Assembly (NCBI RefSeq): GCF_900105215.1
Contig: NZ_FOIP01000002.1
Coordinates: forward strand, 558,001 to 622,000
DNA from: Lacrimispora sphenoides
Lineage (GTDB): Bacteria > Bacillota > Clostridia > Lachnospirales > Lachnospiraceae
Direction: 5' to 3'
Length of the DNA stretch: 64,000 nucleotides
Shown here: one piece after another, positions 44,671-52,652 of the stretch
Position numbering within the stretch: position 1 is the stretch's first letter
How the letters are laid out: every line of letters starts with the position of its first letter
Translations under genes and position numbers: made by a program
The notes under the pieces: generated by a model
What the model was told of the DNA's origin: nothing
What the model saw: the letters and a program-made list of their open reading frames with translations, nothing else
The model's database searches: none

Positions 44671-45966
44671 ATGGCAGTAGTAAATTGGATTGCAACTAAT
44701 ATTTTTGGGAATGCCGGCTTTTTATTAGGAATTATCGTTATGTTGGGGTTGATTCTCCAAAAGAAGTCATTCAGCCAGACGGTTCAGGGAACGATTAAAG
44801 CGATTATCGGTTTTCAGATTATCGGAATTGGTTCAGGAATTGTGGTTTCCTCTCTGAACGTTTTCCAGCCTATGTGGGCTGAGGTGTTTGGACTGGAAGC
44901 ACAGAGTCTTGGCAAATATATGGGACAGAATGATTTTGTTCAAAGATTCGGTACCGTAGTTACCCTTTCAATGACATTTGGATTTCTGATCAATGTACTT
45001 CTGGCACGGATTACAAAATTTAAGTATATCTATTTAACTGGTCATATGATGTTCTGGACTTCTCTTATTTTTGCAGGAATCATTTTTGATCAGAATATCA
45101 ATGCAAATACATTTGCAGTAACTGTATTTTTATCAATTGTATTGGGCGTTTACTGGACATTACAGCCTGCTTTGACACAGCCTTTCTTAAGAAAAATCAC
45201 GGGAAATGACAGTGTGGCACTGGGACATACATCAGCTTCTGTTGCATTTTTAGGTGCAGTGGCAGGCAAATTTGTGGGAAATAAGGACAAGAGCACAGAA
45301 GACCTGGTTATCTCTGATAAATGGGGATTTTTAAGGGATTCCAACATTGTTACCGGAATTACGATGGCAGTTTTGTTCATCATTGGTACCATCCTTCTTA
45401 TGATCAAAAATACAGAGGGTGCCAGAGAAATTCTTGTAACCTCAGGAGATACAAGCTTTATCATATACTCCATATTAACCAGTTTACAATTTGCAGGCGG
45501 TATTGCGGTGGTACTTTTCGGAGTCCGCATGTTTATTGGTGAAATGGTACCTGCTTTTAAGGGAATTGCTACGAAAATCGTTCCAGGTGCAATACCTGCC
45601 CTTGATGCACCCATTGTTTATCCCTATGCGCCCAATGCGGTTATTATCGGATTCCTTGGAGCATTTGTGGCAAGCTTAATCTGGCTTGTAGTTTTAGGAA
45701 ATACCGTAGGTTATGTGTTTGTTCCCACTATGATTGCTATTTTCTTCCATGCTGGAACAGCAGGAGTTTTTGGCAATAAAACAGGTGGAATCAGAGGAGC
45801 ACTGTTTGCAGGTGTTATTACGGCAACAATCATTGCAATCGGCCAGTATGTCATGGTTACGTTCCTGGCACCAACGACTGTTCCAGATGTAGTTATGTGG
45901 GCTGCTGATTCCGATATGTTTATCATTGGGCCGATTATCCGGTTCATTGCCGGCTTCTTATTCTAA
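44671..45966 (+). CDS. PTS EIIC, ascorbate (UlaA/SgaT) type
   Basis: 431 residues, about 11 membrane segments. GNAGFLLGIIVMLGLILQKKS at the N-terminus (shown in part), LTQPFLRKITGNDSVALGHT and FGNKTGGIRGALFAG are features of the UlaA family. Family members carry L-ascorbate, but many homologues carry other compounds. The downstream genes do not include the usual UlaG lactonase or the D/E/F enzymes, so ascorbate is unlikely. GGAGGAGG precedes the ATG. Confidence 0.92.
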   Translation: MAVVNWIATNIFGNAGFLLGIIVMLGLILQKKSFSQTVQGTIKAIIGFQIIGIGSGIVVSSLNVFQPMWAEVFGLEAQSLGKYMGQNDFVQRFGTVVTLSMTFGFLINVLLARITKFKYIYLTGHMMFWTSLIFAGIIFDQNINANTFAVTVFLSIVLGVYWTLQPALTQPFLRKITGNDSVALGHTSASVAFLGAVAGKFVGNKDKSTEDLVISDKWGFLRDSNIVTGITMAVLFIIGTILLMIKNTEGAREILVTSGDTSFIIYSILTSLQFAGGIAVVLFGVRMFIGEMVPAFKGIATKIVPGAIPALDAPIVYPYAPNAVIIGFLGAFVASLIWLVVLGNTVGYVFVPTMIAIFFHAGTAGVFGNKTGGIRGALFAGVITATIIAIGQYVMVTFLAPTTVPDVVMWAADSDMFIIGPIIRFIAGFLF

Positions 45967-45984
45967 AAAAATATGATTTTACCT

Positions 45985-46021
45985 GCATAGCCGGAGTTTT
46001 TCAAAAAACTTACGGCTATGC
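45985..46021 (+). other. Strong intercistronic hairpin after the EIIC gene
   Basis: GCATAGCCG (45985-45993) pairs with CGGCTATGC (46013-46021); inside it AGTTTTT pairs with AAAAACT. Only TTTCCC follows, so it is a weak terminator at best and may set a lower level for the enzyme genes downstream. Confidence 0.65.
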
Positions 46022-46059
46022 TTTCCCGTAGAATTCACGGACAGACAGGAGGATTTATC

Positions 46060-47049
46060 ATGAGTTTTGTCAGAACGATTTTCGGTGATATTTCACCGGT
46101 GGAAATGGGAATTACCTATTCCCATGAACATTTGTTATGCGTACCGCCTTATTGGAAGGAGAGAAATGCAGATGACCTGCTTCTTGATGATCCTGAAAAA
46201 ACAAAAGGGGATATGCAGGATTTTAAAGAATTAGGCGGCCGTACAATAGTGGATGCCACCGCCATTGATTATGGAAGAAATGTTTCCGGAGTTGCAGAAC
46301 TGGCGAAAGAGCTGGATATTCAAATCATTGCAACCGCAGGGTTTAACAAGTCCTTTTTATGGGCTGCAAAGCTGCCGGAGCATTTAATTCCTATTGTAGG
46401 AAATTATCATACTTATCAGGAGTGGATGGAACAGGCAACCGTTGATCAGCTAACGGATCACGTAATCCGTGAAGTCGAAGTAGGGTTGGAAGGAACCCCT
46501 TATAAAGCAGGGCAGGTAAAAACCGGTACGGGCTATAACAGCATTAATCCCTTAGAGGTCAAGACCATTGTTGCGATCGCAGCAGCCCATCATGAGACCA
46601 AGGCCCCTGTTCATCTTCATACAGAAGCAGGAACCATGGCGCTGGAGCAGATTGAGATTCTGGAGAGGGAAAAGGTGGACATCAGCCGCGTTTCCTTTGG
46701 GCATATGGACCGGAACCTGGATTTATATTATTATGAGAAGATTTTGTCCCACGGAGGATTTTTAAGCTTTGACGGACTTGGGAAAATAAAATATGCACCG
46801 GAGTCTGCAAGGATTCATGTAATTTTGGAGCTGTGTAAAAGAGGATATGAAGATCACCTTTTGATCAGCCATGATCTTGCCAGAAAATCCTATTACAGGA
46901 ATTACAGCTACGGAATCGGTTTGAAATTTATATTAGACAAGTGGATTCCCAGATTCATAGAGGAAGCAGATGCATCAGGCTTAGATGGAAGGACTTTGGC
47001 AGATAAATTCCTGGCAGACAACCCCAAACGATGCTTTTCCTTTCGATAG
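46060..47049 (+). CDS. Phosphotriesterase-family metal hydrolase (lactonase-like)
   Basis: 329 residues from ATG 46060, preceded by ACAGGAGG. The binuclear-metal barrel is shown by GITYSHEHLL (HxH ligands), HLHTEAGT, SFGHMDRN and LISHDLARK (final Asp). Many bacterial members hydrolyse lactones or phosphosugar lactones and not phosphotriesters. Next to an ascorbate-type PTS, it could open the ring of an imported lactone 6-phosphate, taking the place that UlaG holds in ascorbate loci. No signal peptide. Confidence 0.88.
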   Translation: MSFVRTIFGDISPVEMGITYSHEHLLCVPPYWKERNADDLLLDDPEKTKGDMQDFKELGGRTIVDATAIDYGRNVSGVAELAKELDIQIIATAGFNKSFLWAAKLPEHLIPIVGNYHTYQEWMEQATVDQLTDHVIREVEVGLEGTPYKAGQVKTGTGYNSINPLEVKTIVAIAAAHHETKAPVHLHTEAGTMALEQIEILEREKVDISRVSFGHMDRNLDLYYYEKILSHGGFLSFDGLGKIKYAPESARIHVILELCKRGYEDHLLISHDLARKSYYRNYSYGIGLKFILDKWIPRFIEEADASGLDGRTLADKFLADNPKRCFSFR

Positions 47050-47060
47050 GAGGGGAGAAA

Positions 47061-47792
47061 ATGAACAATAAAATGAATGAACTGGATGGGGTATCAATCA
47101 GAGACTTAATTCCAACCCATGATATCGCACTGCTCCCCTTAGGAACTGTGGAAGTCCATGGCCCACACCTGCCCATAGGTACGGATTCCTTTCTTGCTGA
47201 AAAGCTGTGTGAAAAGCTTTCTGAGCGGGTTCCTTCCCTGATTCTTCCTGTGATTCATTACACCCAGGTTTGGAGTCTGGGAGAAATGAAAGGATCCGTC
47301 AGTATCAGCAATGAGCTGTTAACACAGCTGCTCTGTGAAATCCTGTTGGAAACAGAACGTAATGGATTCCGTATGGCTGTTGTGATCAATACCCATCTGG
47401 GAAATAACGGTGCCATAAAAGAGGCAGCCAGGAAGGCTTTGAAAGAAAGACCGGACTTTAAGATCCTGTATTTCACCTACCCCGGCGCAGGAGAAATTCT
47501 GGGAGAAGTGATGGGAGCAGGCAATTTTCACGGCGGATTTTTCCATGCAGATGAAATTGAAACTTCTTATATGCTGTATCTGTGCAAGGAACATGTGGAC
47601 ATGTCTAAAGCTGTCAATGAAACCCCGCTGGTACCTGAGCTCATAGACGTAACGCCTATCCGGTGGAGTGAATTTACTGAGACCGCGGTTATGGGGAATG
47701 CAAAAGATGCAACAGAGGAGAAAGGCCGTAAAGTCATCGAATATGTTTTGGACCGAATGGTTTCTCTCATCGAAAAAGCAAAGGAGAGGTGA
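47061..47792 (+). CDS. Creatininase-family amidohydrolase
   Basis: 243 residues from ATG 47061, preceded by AGGAGGGGAG. The metal-site motifs are LPLGTVEVHGPHLPIGTD (Glu, His, Asp), NTHLGNNG and HADEIETS. Family members cleave cyclic amides or N-formyl bonds, for instance creatinine and formamides of pyrimidine-like molecules. It starts 11 bases after the phosphotriesterase-like gene and is followed by the SIS gene after three bases. This points to a lactam, formyl or amide bond in the imported compound; the substrate is not known. Confidence 0.88.
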   Translation: MNNKMNELDGVSIRDLIPTHDIALLPLGTVEVHGPHLPIGTDSFLAEKLCEKLSERVPSLILPVIHYTQVWSLGEMKGSVSISNELLTQLLCEILLETERNGFRMAVVINTHLGNNGAIKEAARKALKERPDFKILYFTYPGAGEILGEVMGAGNFHGGFFHADEIETSYMLYLCKEHVDMSKAVNETPLVPELIDVTPIRWSEFTETAVMGNAKDATEEKGRKVIEYVLDRMVSLIEKAKER

Positions 47793-47795
47793 TTC

Positions 47796-48536
47796 ATGAA
47801 CGGTATTAAGACTTATTTTAATAACATTGAACGGATTCTGGATTCCGTACAGGAAAGCCAGGGAGAGGCTATGGAAGCCGCTGCAAAGTGCCTTGCAGAT
47901 GCAATCGGGCAAAAGCGTTCCATCTATGTGTTTGGCTGCTCCCATGGAGCTATTCTATCAGAGGAAATGTTTTACCGTGCCGGAGGCCTGGCAGTGATCA
48001 ATCCTCTGTTTAATCCATCTCTTATGCTCAATGTCCGCCCGGTTACTCTGACAAGCAGATTTGAAAGGCTGGAAGGCCAGTCAAAGGCTCTTCTTGAAGA
48101 GTCCAGTGCAAAAGATGGAGATGTGATTCTCATTCATTCAGTTTCCGGAAGGAATGCAGGAATTGTGGAAATGGCTCTGGAAGCCAAAGCCATGAATATG
48201 ACCGTCATCGGAATTACCAATCTGGCATATTCTGAGAAGAACACTTCCCGCCACAGCAGCGGAAAAAGACTTTTTGAACTGTGTGACATCTGCATAGACA
48301 ATGGGGGAGAGTTTGGGGACGGCTGTGTTGAAATCAAAGGAATCCACGAAAAGGCAGGAGCCACATCCACGGTAATCGGAGCATCCATTGTCAATGGCAT
48401 TTCCGTCAGGGCTGCTGAAATTCTGGCTGAAAGAGGAATTCAGCCGCCTGTCCTTCACAGTGCAAATGCGGATGGGGGAGACGAGATCAACAATAAGATT
48501 TTTGAAGAATACAAAGACTGTATCCATTATTTATAA
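47796..48536 (+). CDS. SIS-domain sugar-phosphate-binding protein
   Basis: 246 residues. The SIS fold is visible as SIYVFGCSHGAILSEEMFYRAG and HSVSGRNAGIVEMALEA (motifs cut short), which form the phosphosugar site. The length and the C-terminal PPVLHSANADGGDEINN fit the UPF0309-like group of free-standing SIS proteins. It probably isomerises, deaminates or cleaves an amino-sugar phosphate made by the two enzymes before it. AAAGGAGAGG precedes the ATG. It is last in the operon. Confidence 0.88.
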   Translation: MNGIKTYFNNIERILDSVQESQGEAMEAAAKCLADAIGQKRSIYVFGCSHGAILSEEMFYRAGGLAVINPLFNPSLMLNVRPVTLTSRFERLEGQSKALLEESSAKDGDVILIHSVSGRNAGIVEMALEAKAMNMTVIGITNLAYSEKNTSRHSSGKRLFELCDICIDNGGEFGDGCVEIKGIHEKAGATSTVIGASIVNGISVRAAEILAERGIQPPVLHSANADGGDEINNKIFEEYKDCIHYL

Positions 48537-48559
48537 AGGGAGTAATTTAAGATAAAGAG

Positions 48560-48600
48560 AACTGCTGCGGGTTGATTTGTTTATGCCTGCAGCAGTTTTT
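48560..48600 (+). terminator. Terminator of the ascorbate-type PTS operon
   Basis: AACTGCTGC (48560-48568) pairs with GCAGCAGTT (48589-48597), followed by TTTTTATT. Confidence 0.85.
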
Positions 48601-48629
48601 ATTGGGAAAATAGAAAGAAAAACGATTAT

Positions 48630-48659
48630 TTGACGTTTGTTAAAAAAACATGATATAAT
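48630..48659 (+). promoter_or_regulatory. Promoter of the ROK regulator gene
   Basis: TTGACG (48630-48635), 18-base spacer, TATAAT (48654-48659). Confidence 0.7.
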
Positions 48660-48718
48660 ATGAAAAGCTGACAGAAACTATATCTGATGCATATTATAGA
48701 GCGGCGAGGAAGACGGAA

Positions 48719-49912
48719 ATGAATCAGAACCGGGGAATTAACCAGGACGTGACACAGGAGATGAATCGGTCTCTCCTTTTGAAAAGTTTAAGAAGAGAAG
48801 GCGTATGCTCCAGAGCGCATCTTGCAGCACTTACGGGGCTTAAACAGGCGACTGTGACTAACATCATGAAAGATTTCTTAAACTGGGGAATCGTTAAGGA
48901 GGTTGGTTTCTTAAATGGCAGCAAAGGGCGCCGGTCGATTGGAGTGTCCATCAATCCTGACGGCTACCGTGTCATCGGCGTGCGGCTTGCGAGAAAGCAT
49001 TACAGCGTGGGACTATTTGATTTGACAGGCAAGCAGATTGTGAAAGAGCGCGTGGATTTTGAGCCGGATGAGCAGCCCGGTGCGGAAGAAATCTTAAATC
49101 AGATTGTGGGGCGGATGCGCCTGTTGATTCAGCAGTATGGAAAGGACTCTGTGCTGGCCGCGGGGCTTGCAGTGCCAGGACCATTTATAGCGAAAAAAAG
49201 CCGTATTGCGTTAATAACGGGTGCGGATATATGGAAAGATATCGAGTTGAAGGCGTTTTTTGACCGGGAGATGGATATCCCGGTGTTCCTGGAACACAAC
49301 GCCAATGCCGGAGCCTATGCCCATATGTGGGATTTGAAGGAGGCCTATCATGATGACATTCTTGTTTACATTGCCGCCGGTCAGGGGATTGGCGCAGGAA
49401 TTGTGATGAATGGCAGAATCTACGAAGGGGCGCTGGGGACGGCAGGTGAGATTGGACATATGACGATAGACAGAAATGGGAAACCATGTGCCTGCGGAAA
49501 CAGGGGCTGCCTGGAACGCTATGCCTCTTCACTGGAACTTGTAAAAGCGGTGTATGGGGAGCGTGCCGGTATGGAAGGCTGTAATTTTGAGGATTTGGAG
49601 CAGCAGATCAGAAACGGTGATACAACCGATACAGAGCATTACCGCAGGGCATGCGAGAGCCTTGGCATCGGGATCATAAACATTATCAATGTGATTAACC
49701 CGGACCGGATTATTATCGGTGATGATATGGCACGTCCGAATCCGGAATTAATGGAACAGACTGTGCGGGAGACGGTGCAAAAGGGAATCTTGCCGGATGT
49801 CTGGGACGAGCTTACGCTTTCCATCAGTGCATACCAGGGGGATCCCATCCTGACCGGTGCGGCGATCGTGGCGATTGACAGGGTCTTTGACAGTCCGGGA
49901 CAGTTTATATAG
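48719..49912 (+). CDS. ROK-family transcriptional regulator (XylR/NagC type)
   Basis: 397 residues. The N-terminal winged helix (about 15-75) has SRAHLAALTGLKQATVTNIM. The ROK domain shows the sugar-kinase-like GAGIVMNGRIYEGALGTAGEIGH (cut short: GEIGHM) and the zinc site CACGNRGCLE. Such proteins repress sugar genes until a sugar or sugar phosphate binds. It precedes the aldolase and transketolase genes, whose promoter carries a palindrome that it may bind. GAGGAAG lies upstream. Confidence 0.92.
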   Translation: MNQNRGINQDVTQEMNRSLLLKSLRREGVCSRAHLAALTGLKQATVTNIMKDFLNWGIVKEVGFLNGSKGRRSIGVSINPDGYRVIGVRLARKHYSVGLFDLTGKQIVKERVDFEPDEQPGAEEILNQIVGRMRLLIQQYGKDSVLAAGLAVPGPFIAKKSRIALITGADIWKDIELKAFFDREMDIPVFLEHNANAGAYAHMWDLKEAYHDDILVYIAAGQGIGAGIVMNGRIYEGALGTAGEIGHMTIDRNGKPCACGNRGCLERYASSLELVKAVYGERAGMEGCNFEDLEQQIRNGDTTDTEHYRRACESLGIGIINIINVINPDRIIIGDDMARPNPELMEQTVRETVQKGILPDVWDELTLSISAYQGDPILTGAAIVAIDRVFDSPGQFI

Positions 49913-49935
49913 AACTGAATATTGAATTATGCTGA

Positions 49936-49992
49936 AGCAGCATTAAGGTCATGGAACGTTTGCGCGAAAGATGACTTTGGTGCTGTTTTTTT
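49936..49992 (+). terminator. Terminator behind the ROK gene
   Basis: AGCAGCATTAAGGTCAT (49936-49952) pairs with ATGACTTTGGTGCT (49971-49984) with some mismatches, followed by eight T. Confidence 0.75.
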
Positions 49993-50037
49993 GTTTGCCG
50001 ATTCAGAAAGAAAAGATATGAAAATACAAATAACCTA

Positions 50038-50065
50038 TTGACAATTTTGCAAAAAATGTTATTGT
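50038..50065 (+). promoter_or_regulatory. Promoter of the aldolase/transketolase operon
   Basis: TTGACA (50038-50043), 16-base spacer, TATTGT (50060-50065). Confidence 0.6.
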
Positions 50066-50077
50066 TTAATAGGATAT

Positions 50078-50096
50078 ATTAATTAAATGAATTAAT
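50078..50096 (+). promoter_or_regulatory. Predicted ROK-regulator operator
   Basis: ATTAATT-AAATG-AATTAAT is a perfect 7+5+7 inverted repeat at the expected transcription start. Its AT-rich TTAATT/AATTAA arms suit a ROK-type regulator, encoded directly upstream. Confidence 0.55.
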
Positions 50097-50141
50097 ACAT
50101 AAAATGAAAATAATATTAAGGCCAATGAAAGGGGAAAGAAA

Positions 50142-50795
50142 ATGAAATTTTTTGTTGACACAGCAAAGGTAGAGGATATCAAAAAGGTAAATGATATGGG
50201 GATTATCTGCGGGGTAACGACGAACCCGTCACTGATTGCAAAGGAAGGCAGAGATTTTGTGGAAGTAATCAAGGAGATCACTTCAATTGTAGACGGACCA
50301 ATCAGCGGGGAAGTAAAAGCTACGACGACAGATGCCAAAGGAATGATCGAAGAAGGGCGCGAAATTGCGGCAATCCATCCCAACATGGTTGTTAAAATTC
50401 CAATGACTGTCGAAGGCTTAAAAGCGGTGAAGGTTTTGACTGCAGAGGGAATCAAAACCAATGTGACTCTGATTTTCAGTGCGAACCAGGCACTTTTAGC
50501 AGCACGCGCGGGTGCTACTTATGTATCCCCATTTCTGGGGCGTCTCGATGATATCTCTCAGCCAGGAATGGACTTAATCAGAATGATTGCTGATATATTC
50601 CGTATCTCAGGGATTGAAACGGAGATCATTGCCGCCAGTGTGAGGAATCCGATTCATGTGATTGACTGTGCACTTGCAGGGGCGGATATCGCCACGGTTC
50701 CATACGGTGTATTGGAGCAGATGACAAAACATCCGCTGACTGATCAGGGAATTGAAAAATTCCAGGCGGATTATCGTGCTGTCTTTGGAGAGTAA
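50142..50795 (+). CDS. Transaldolase / fructose-6-phosphate aldolase family
   Basis: 217 residues, the short form shared by bacterial small transaldolases and fructose-6-phosphate aldolase. [13 protein letters not shown] near the N-terminus and the Schiff-base Lys in VVKIPMT (about residue 86) are family signatures; SPFLGRLDD is the phosphate-side segment. The enzyme transfers or splits a dihydroxyacetone or hydroxyacetone unit. The split transketolase follows, so pentose-phosphate interconversion is the safe reading. AAAGGGGAAAG precedes the ATG. Confidence 0.92.
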   Translation: MKFFVDTAKVEDIKKVNDMGIICGVTTNPSLIAKEGRDFVEVIKEITSIVDGPISGEVKATTTDAKGMIEEGREIAAIHPNMVVKIPMTVEGLKAVKVLTAEGIKTNVTLIFSANQALLAARAGATYVSPFLGRLDDISQPGMDLIRMIADIFRISGIETEIIAASVRNPIHVIDCALAGADIATVPYGVLEQMTKHPLTDQGIEKFQADYRAVFGE

Positions 50796-50813
50796 GCTGG
50801 GAGGAGAGAGAAG

Positions 50814-51653
50814 ATGGGGAATTATCTGGAATTAGAAAAAGTGGCAAATGAAATCCGCAAAGGGATTGTGACGGCAGTACATAGCGCAAAATCCGGTCAC
50901 CCCGGCGGCTCGCTGTCAGCAGCAGATCTATTCACCTGGCTCTATTTCAGGGAGATGAATATTGACCCGGAATATCCGGCAAAAGAAGACCGGGACCGGT
51001 TTGTTCTTTCCAAAGGTCATGTGGCGCCGGGATATTATTCAACCTTAGCAAACCGGGGATTTTTTCCGGTGGAGGATTTAAAGACCCTGCGCCATACCGG
51101 CTCCTATTTACAGGGGCATCCGGACAGAAAGCATATTCCGGGTGTGGATATGTCCAGCGGCTCTTTGGGACAGGGGATCTCTGCAGCAGTGGGGATGGCG
51201 CTTTCTGCAAAACTCAGCAAAGAACCTTTCCGCGTGTATACGCTCCTTGGCGATGGTGAGATAGAAGAGGGCCAGGTCTGGGAGGCAGCAATGTTTGCCG
51301 GCCATAGAAAGCTGGATAATCTAGTGGTTATTATTGATAATAACGGGCTTCAGATTGATGGCCCCATAGATGATGTCTGCTCTCCCTATCCGATTGATAA
51401 AAAGTTTGAGGCGTTTAATTTCCATGTCATCAATATTGACGGGCATGATTTTGCACAGATCGAATGCGCGTTTGAGGAAGCAAAGCAGACGAAAGGGATG
51501 CCGACAGCCATTGTTGCAAAAACCATAAAAGGCAAGGGCGTTTCATTCATGGAGGGCTCTGTGGCATGGCATGGGACGGCGCCCGATGACGCTCAATATG
51601 AAATTGCGATGGCAGATTTGGAGAAAGCAGGTGAAGCGCTATGCCGGAGATAA
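50814..51653 (+). CDS. Transketolase, N-terminal (thiamine-diphosphate) subunit
   Basis: 279 residues, the usual size for the first subunit of two-gene transketolases. KSGHPGGSLSAADL, LSKGHVAPGYYSTLA and the thiamine-diphosphate/Mg motif GDGEIEEGQVWEA ... DNNGLQ are present. It binds the cofactor and the donor sugar phosphate and works only with the C-terminal subunit encoded in overlap. AGGAGAGAG precedes the ATG. Confidence 0.95.
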   Translation: MGNYLELEKVANEIRKGIVTAVHSAKSGHPGGSLSAADLFTWLYFREMNIDPEYPAKEDRDRFVLSKGHVAPGYYSTLANRGFFPVEDLKTLRHTGSYLQGHPDRKHIPGVDMSSGSLGQGISAAVGMALSAKLSKEPFRVYTLLGDGEIEEGQVWEAAMFAGHRKLDNLVVIIDNNGLQIDGPIDDVCSPYPIDKKFEAFNFHVINIDGHDFAQIECAFEEAKQTKGMPTAIVAKTIKGKGVSFMEGSVAWHGTAPDDAQYEIAMADLEKAGEALCRR

Positions 51654-52603
51654 AGGAAATGACTGCAAAGAAGATTGCCACCAGGGAAAGCTATGGCAAT
51701 GCCCTGGTGGAACTGGGACAGATAAATGACAAAATCATCGTATTGGATGCAGACCTGGCGGCAGCGACAAAGACCGGAGTCTTTAAAAAGGCATTTCCGG
51801 AGCGCCATGTGGACTGCGGGATTGCAGAATGCAATATGATGGGAATTGCCGCCGGTCTTGCTGCTGCCGGCAAGATACCGTTTGCAAGTACCTTTGCCAT
51901 GTTTGCAGCAGGCAGGGCCTTTGAACAGGTCAGGAATTCCATCGGTTATCCGCACCTGAATGTGAAAATCGGGGCTACCCATGCAGGTATCTCTGTCGGT
52001 GAGGATGGCGCCACCCATCAGTGCAACGAGGACATTGCCCTTATGAGGACAATCCCTGGGATGGTTGTGCTCTGCCCATCAGATGACATAGAGGCGAAAG
52101 CAGCGGTAAGGGCAGCAGTGGAACATGATGGACCGGTTTATATGCGGTTTGGACGTCTGGCAGTTCCTGTCATTAACGACACGCCGGATTACACGTTTGA
52201 ACTGGGAAAGGGCATTGTGCTGCGAGAGGGAACGGATGTGACCCTGATTGCCACCGGGCTTGAAGTGTCGGAAACCCTTGCCGCAGCAAAAAGGCTGGAA
52301 TCCGATGGGATCTCTGCAAGAGTCATCAATATCCATACCATCAAGCCGTTAGATGAGGAGCTTGTCTGCAGGGCGGCGAAGGAGACCGGGAAGCTTGTTA
52401 CGATTGAAGAGCATTCAGTTATCGGCGGACTGGGAAGCGCTGTCTGTGATGCTGTGTGCAAAGAGTACCCGGTGCCGGTGAAGAAAATAGGAATTCAGGA
52501 TGTGTTCGGAGAGTCTGGACCAGCAAAGGAATTATTGCAGAAATATCAGTTGGATGAGATGGGAATATACCGGCAGGTGCTGGAATTTGTCAAAGGAATT
52601 TAA
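51641..52603 (+). CDS. Transketolase, C-terminal subunit
   Basis: 320 residues, with the pyrimidine-binding domain (IAECNMMGIAAGLAAAGKIPFAS, motif IAECNM) and the C-terminal transketolase domain (VTIEEHSVIGGLGSAV). The gene starts 13 bases before the first subunit ends, which implies coupled translation and equal amounts of both chains. The holoenzyme moves two-carbon units between sugar phosphates in the cytoplasm. A bidirectional terminator follows. Confidence 0.95.
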   Translation: MPEIKEMTAKKIATRESYGNALVELGQINDKIIVLDADLAAATKTGVFKKAFPERHVDCGIAECNMMGIAAGLAAAGKIPFASTFAMFAAGRAFEQVRNSIGYPHLNVKIGATHAGISVGEDGATHQCNEDIALMRTIPGMVVLCPSDDIEAKAAVRAAVEHDGPVYMRFGRLAVPVINDTPDYTFELGKGIVLREGTDVTLIATGLEVSETLAAAKRLESDGISARVINIHTIKPLDEELVCRAAKETGKLVTIEEHSVIGGLGSAVCDAVCKEYPVPVKKIGIQDVFGESGPAKELLQKYQLDEMGIYRQVLEFVKGI

Positions 52604-52607
52604 AAAT

Positions 52608-52647
52608 AAAAGCGGAAGAGAAACCGGAAGGTTTCTCTTTCGCTTTT
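52608..52647. terminator. Bidirectional terminator between convergent operons
   Basis: AAAAGCG-g-AAGAGAAACC pairs with GGTTTCTCTT-t-CGCTTTT around the loop ggaa; U-tracts arise on both strands. It serves the transketolase operon (plus) and the beta-helix gene (minus). Confidence 0.9.
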
Positions 52648-52652
52648 AAAAT

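Noticed and set aside
47319..47945. Minus-strand frame of 208 codons
   Set aside because: Antisense to the creatininase and SIS genes, which have intact motifs and ribosome sites.
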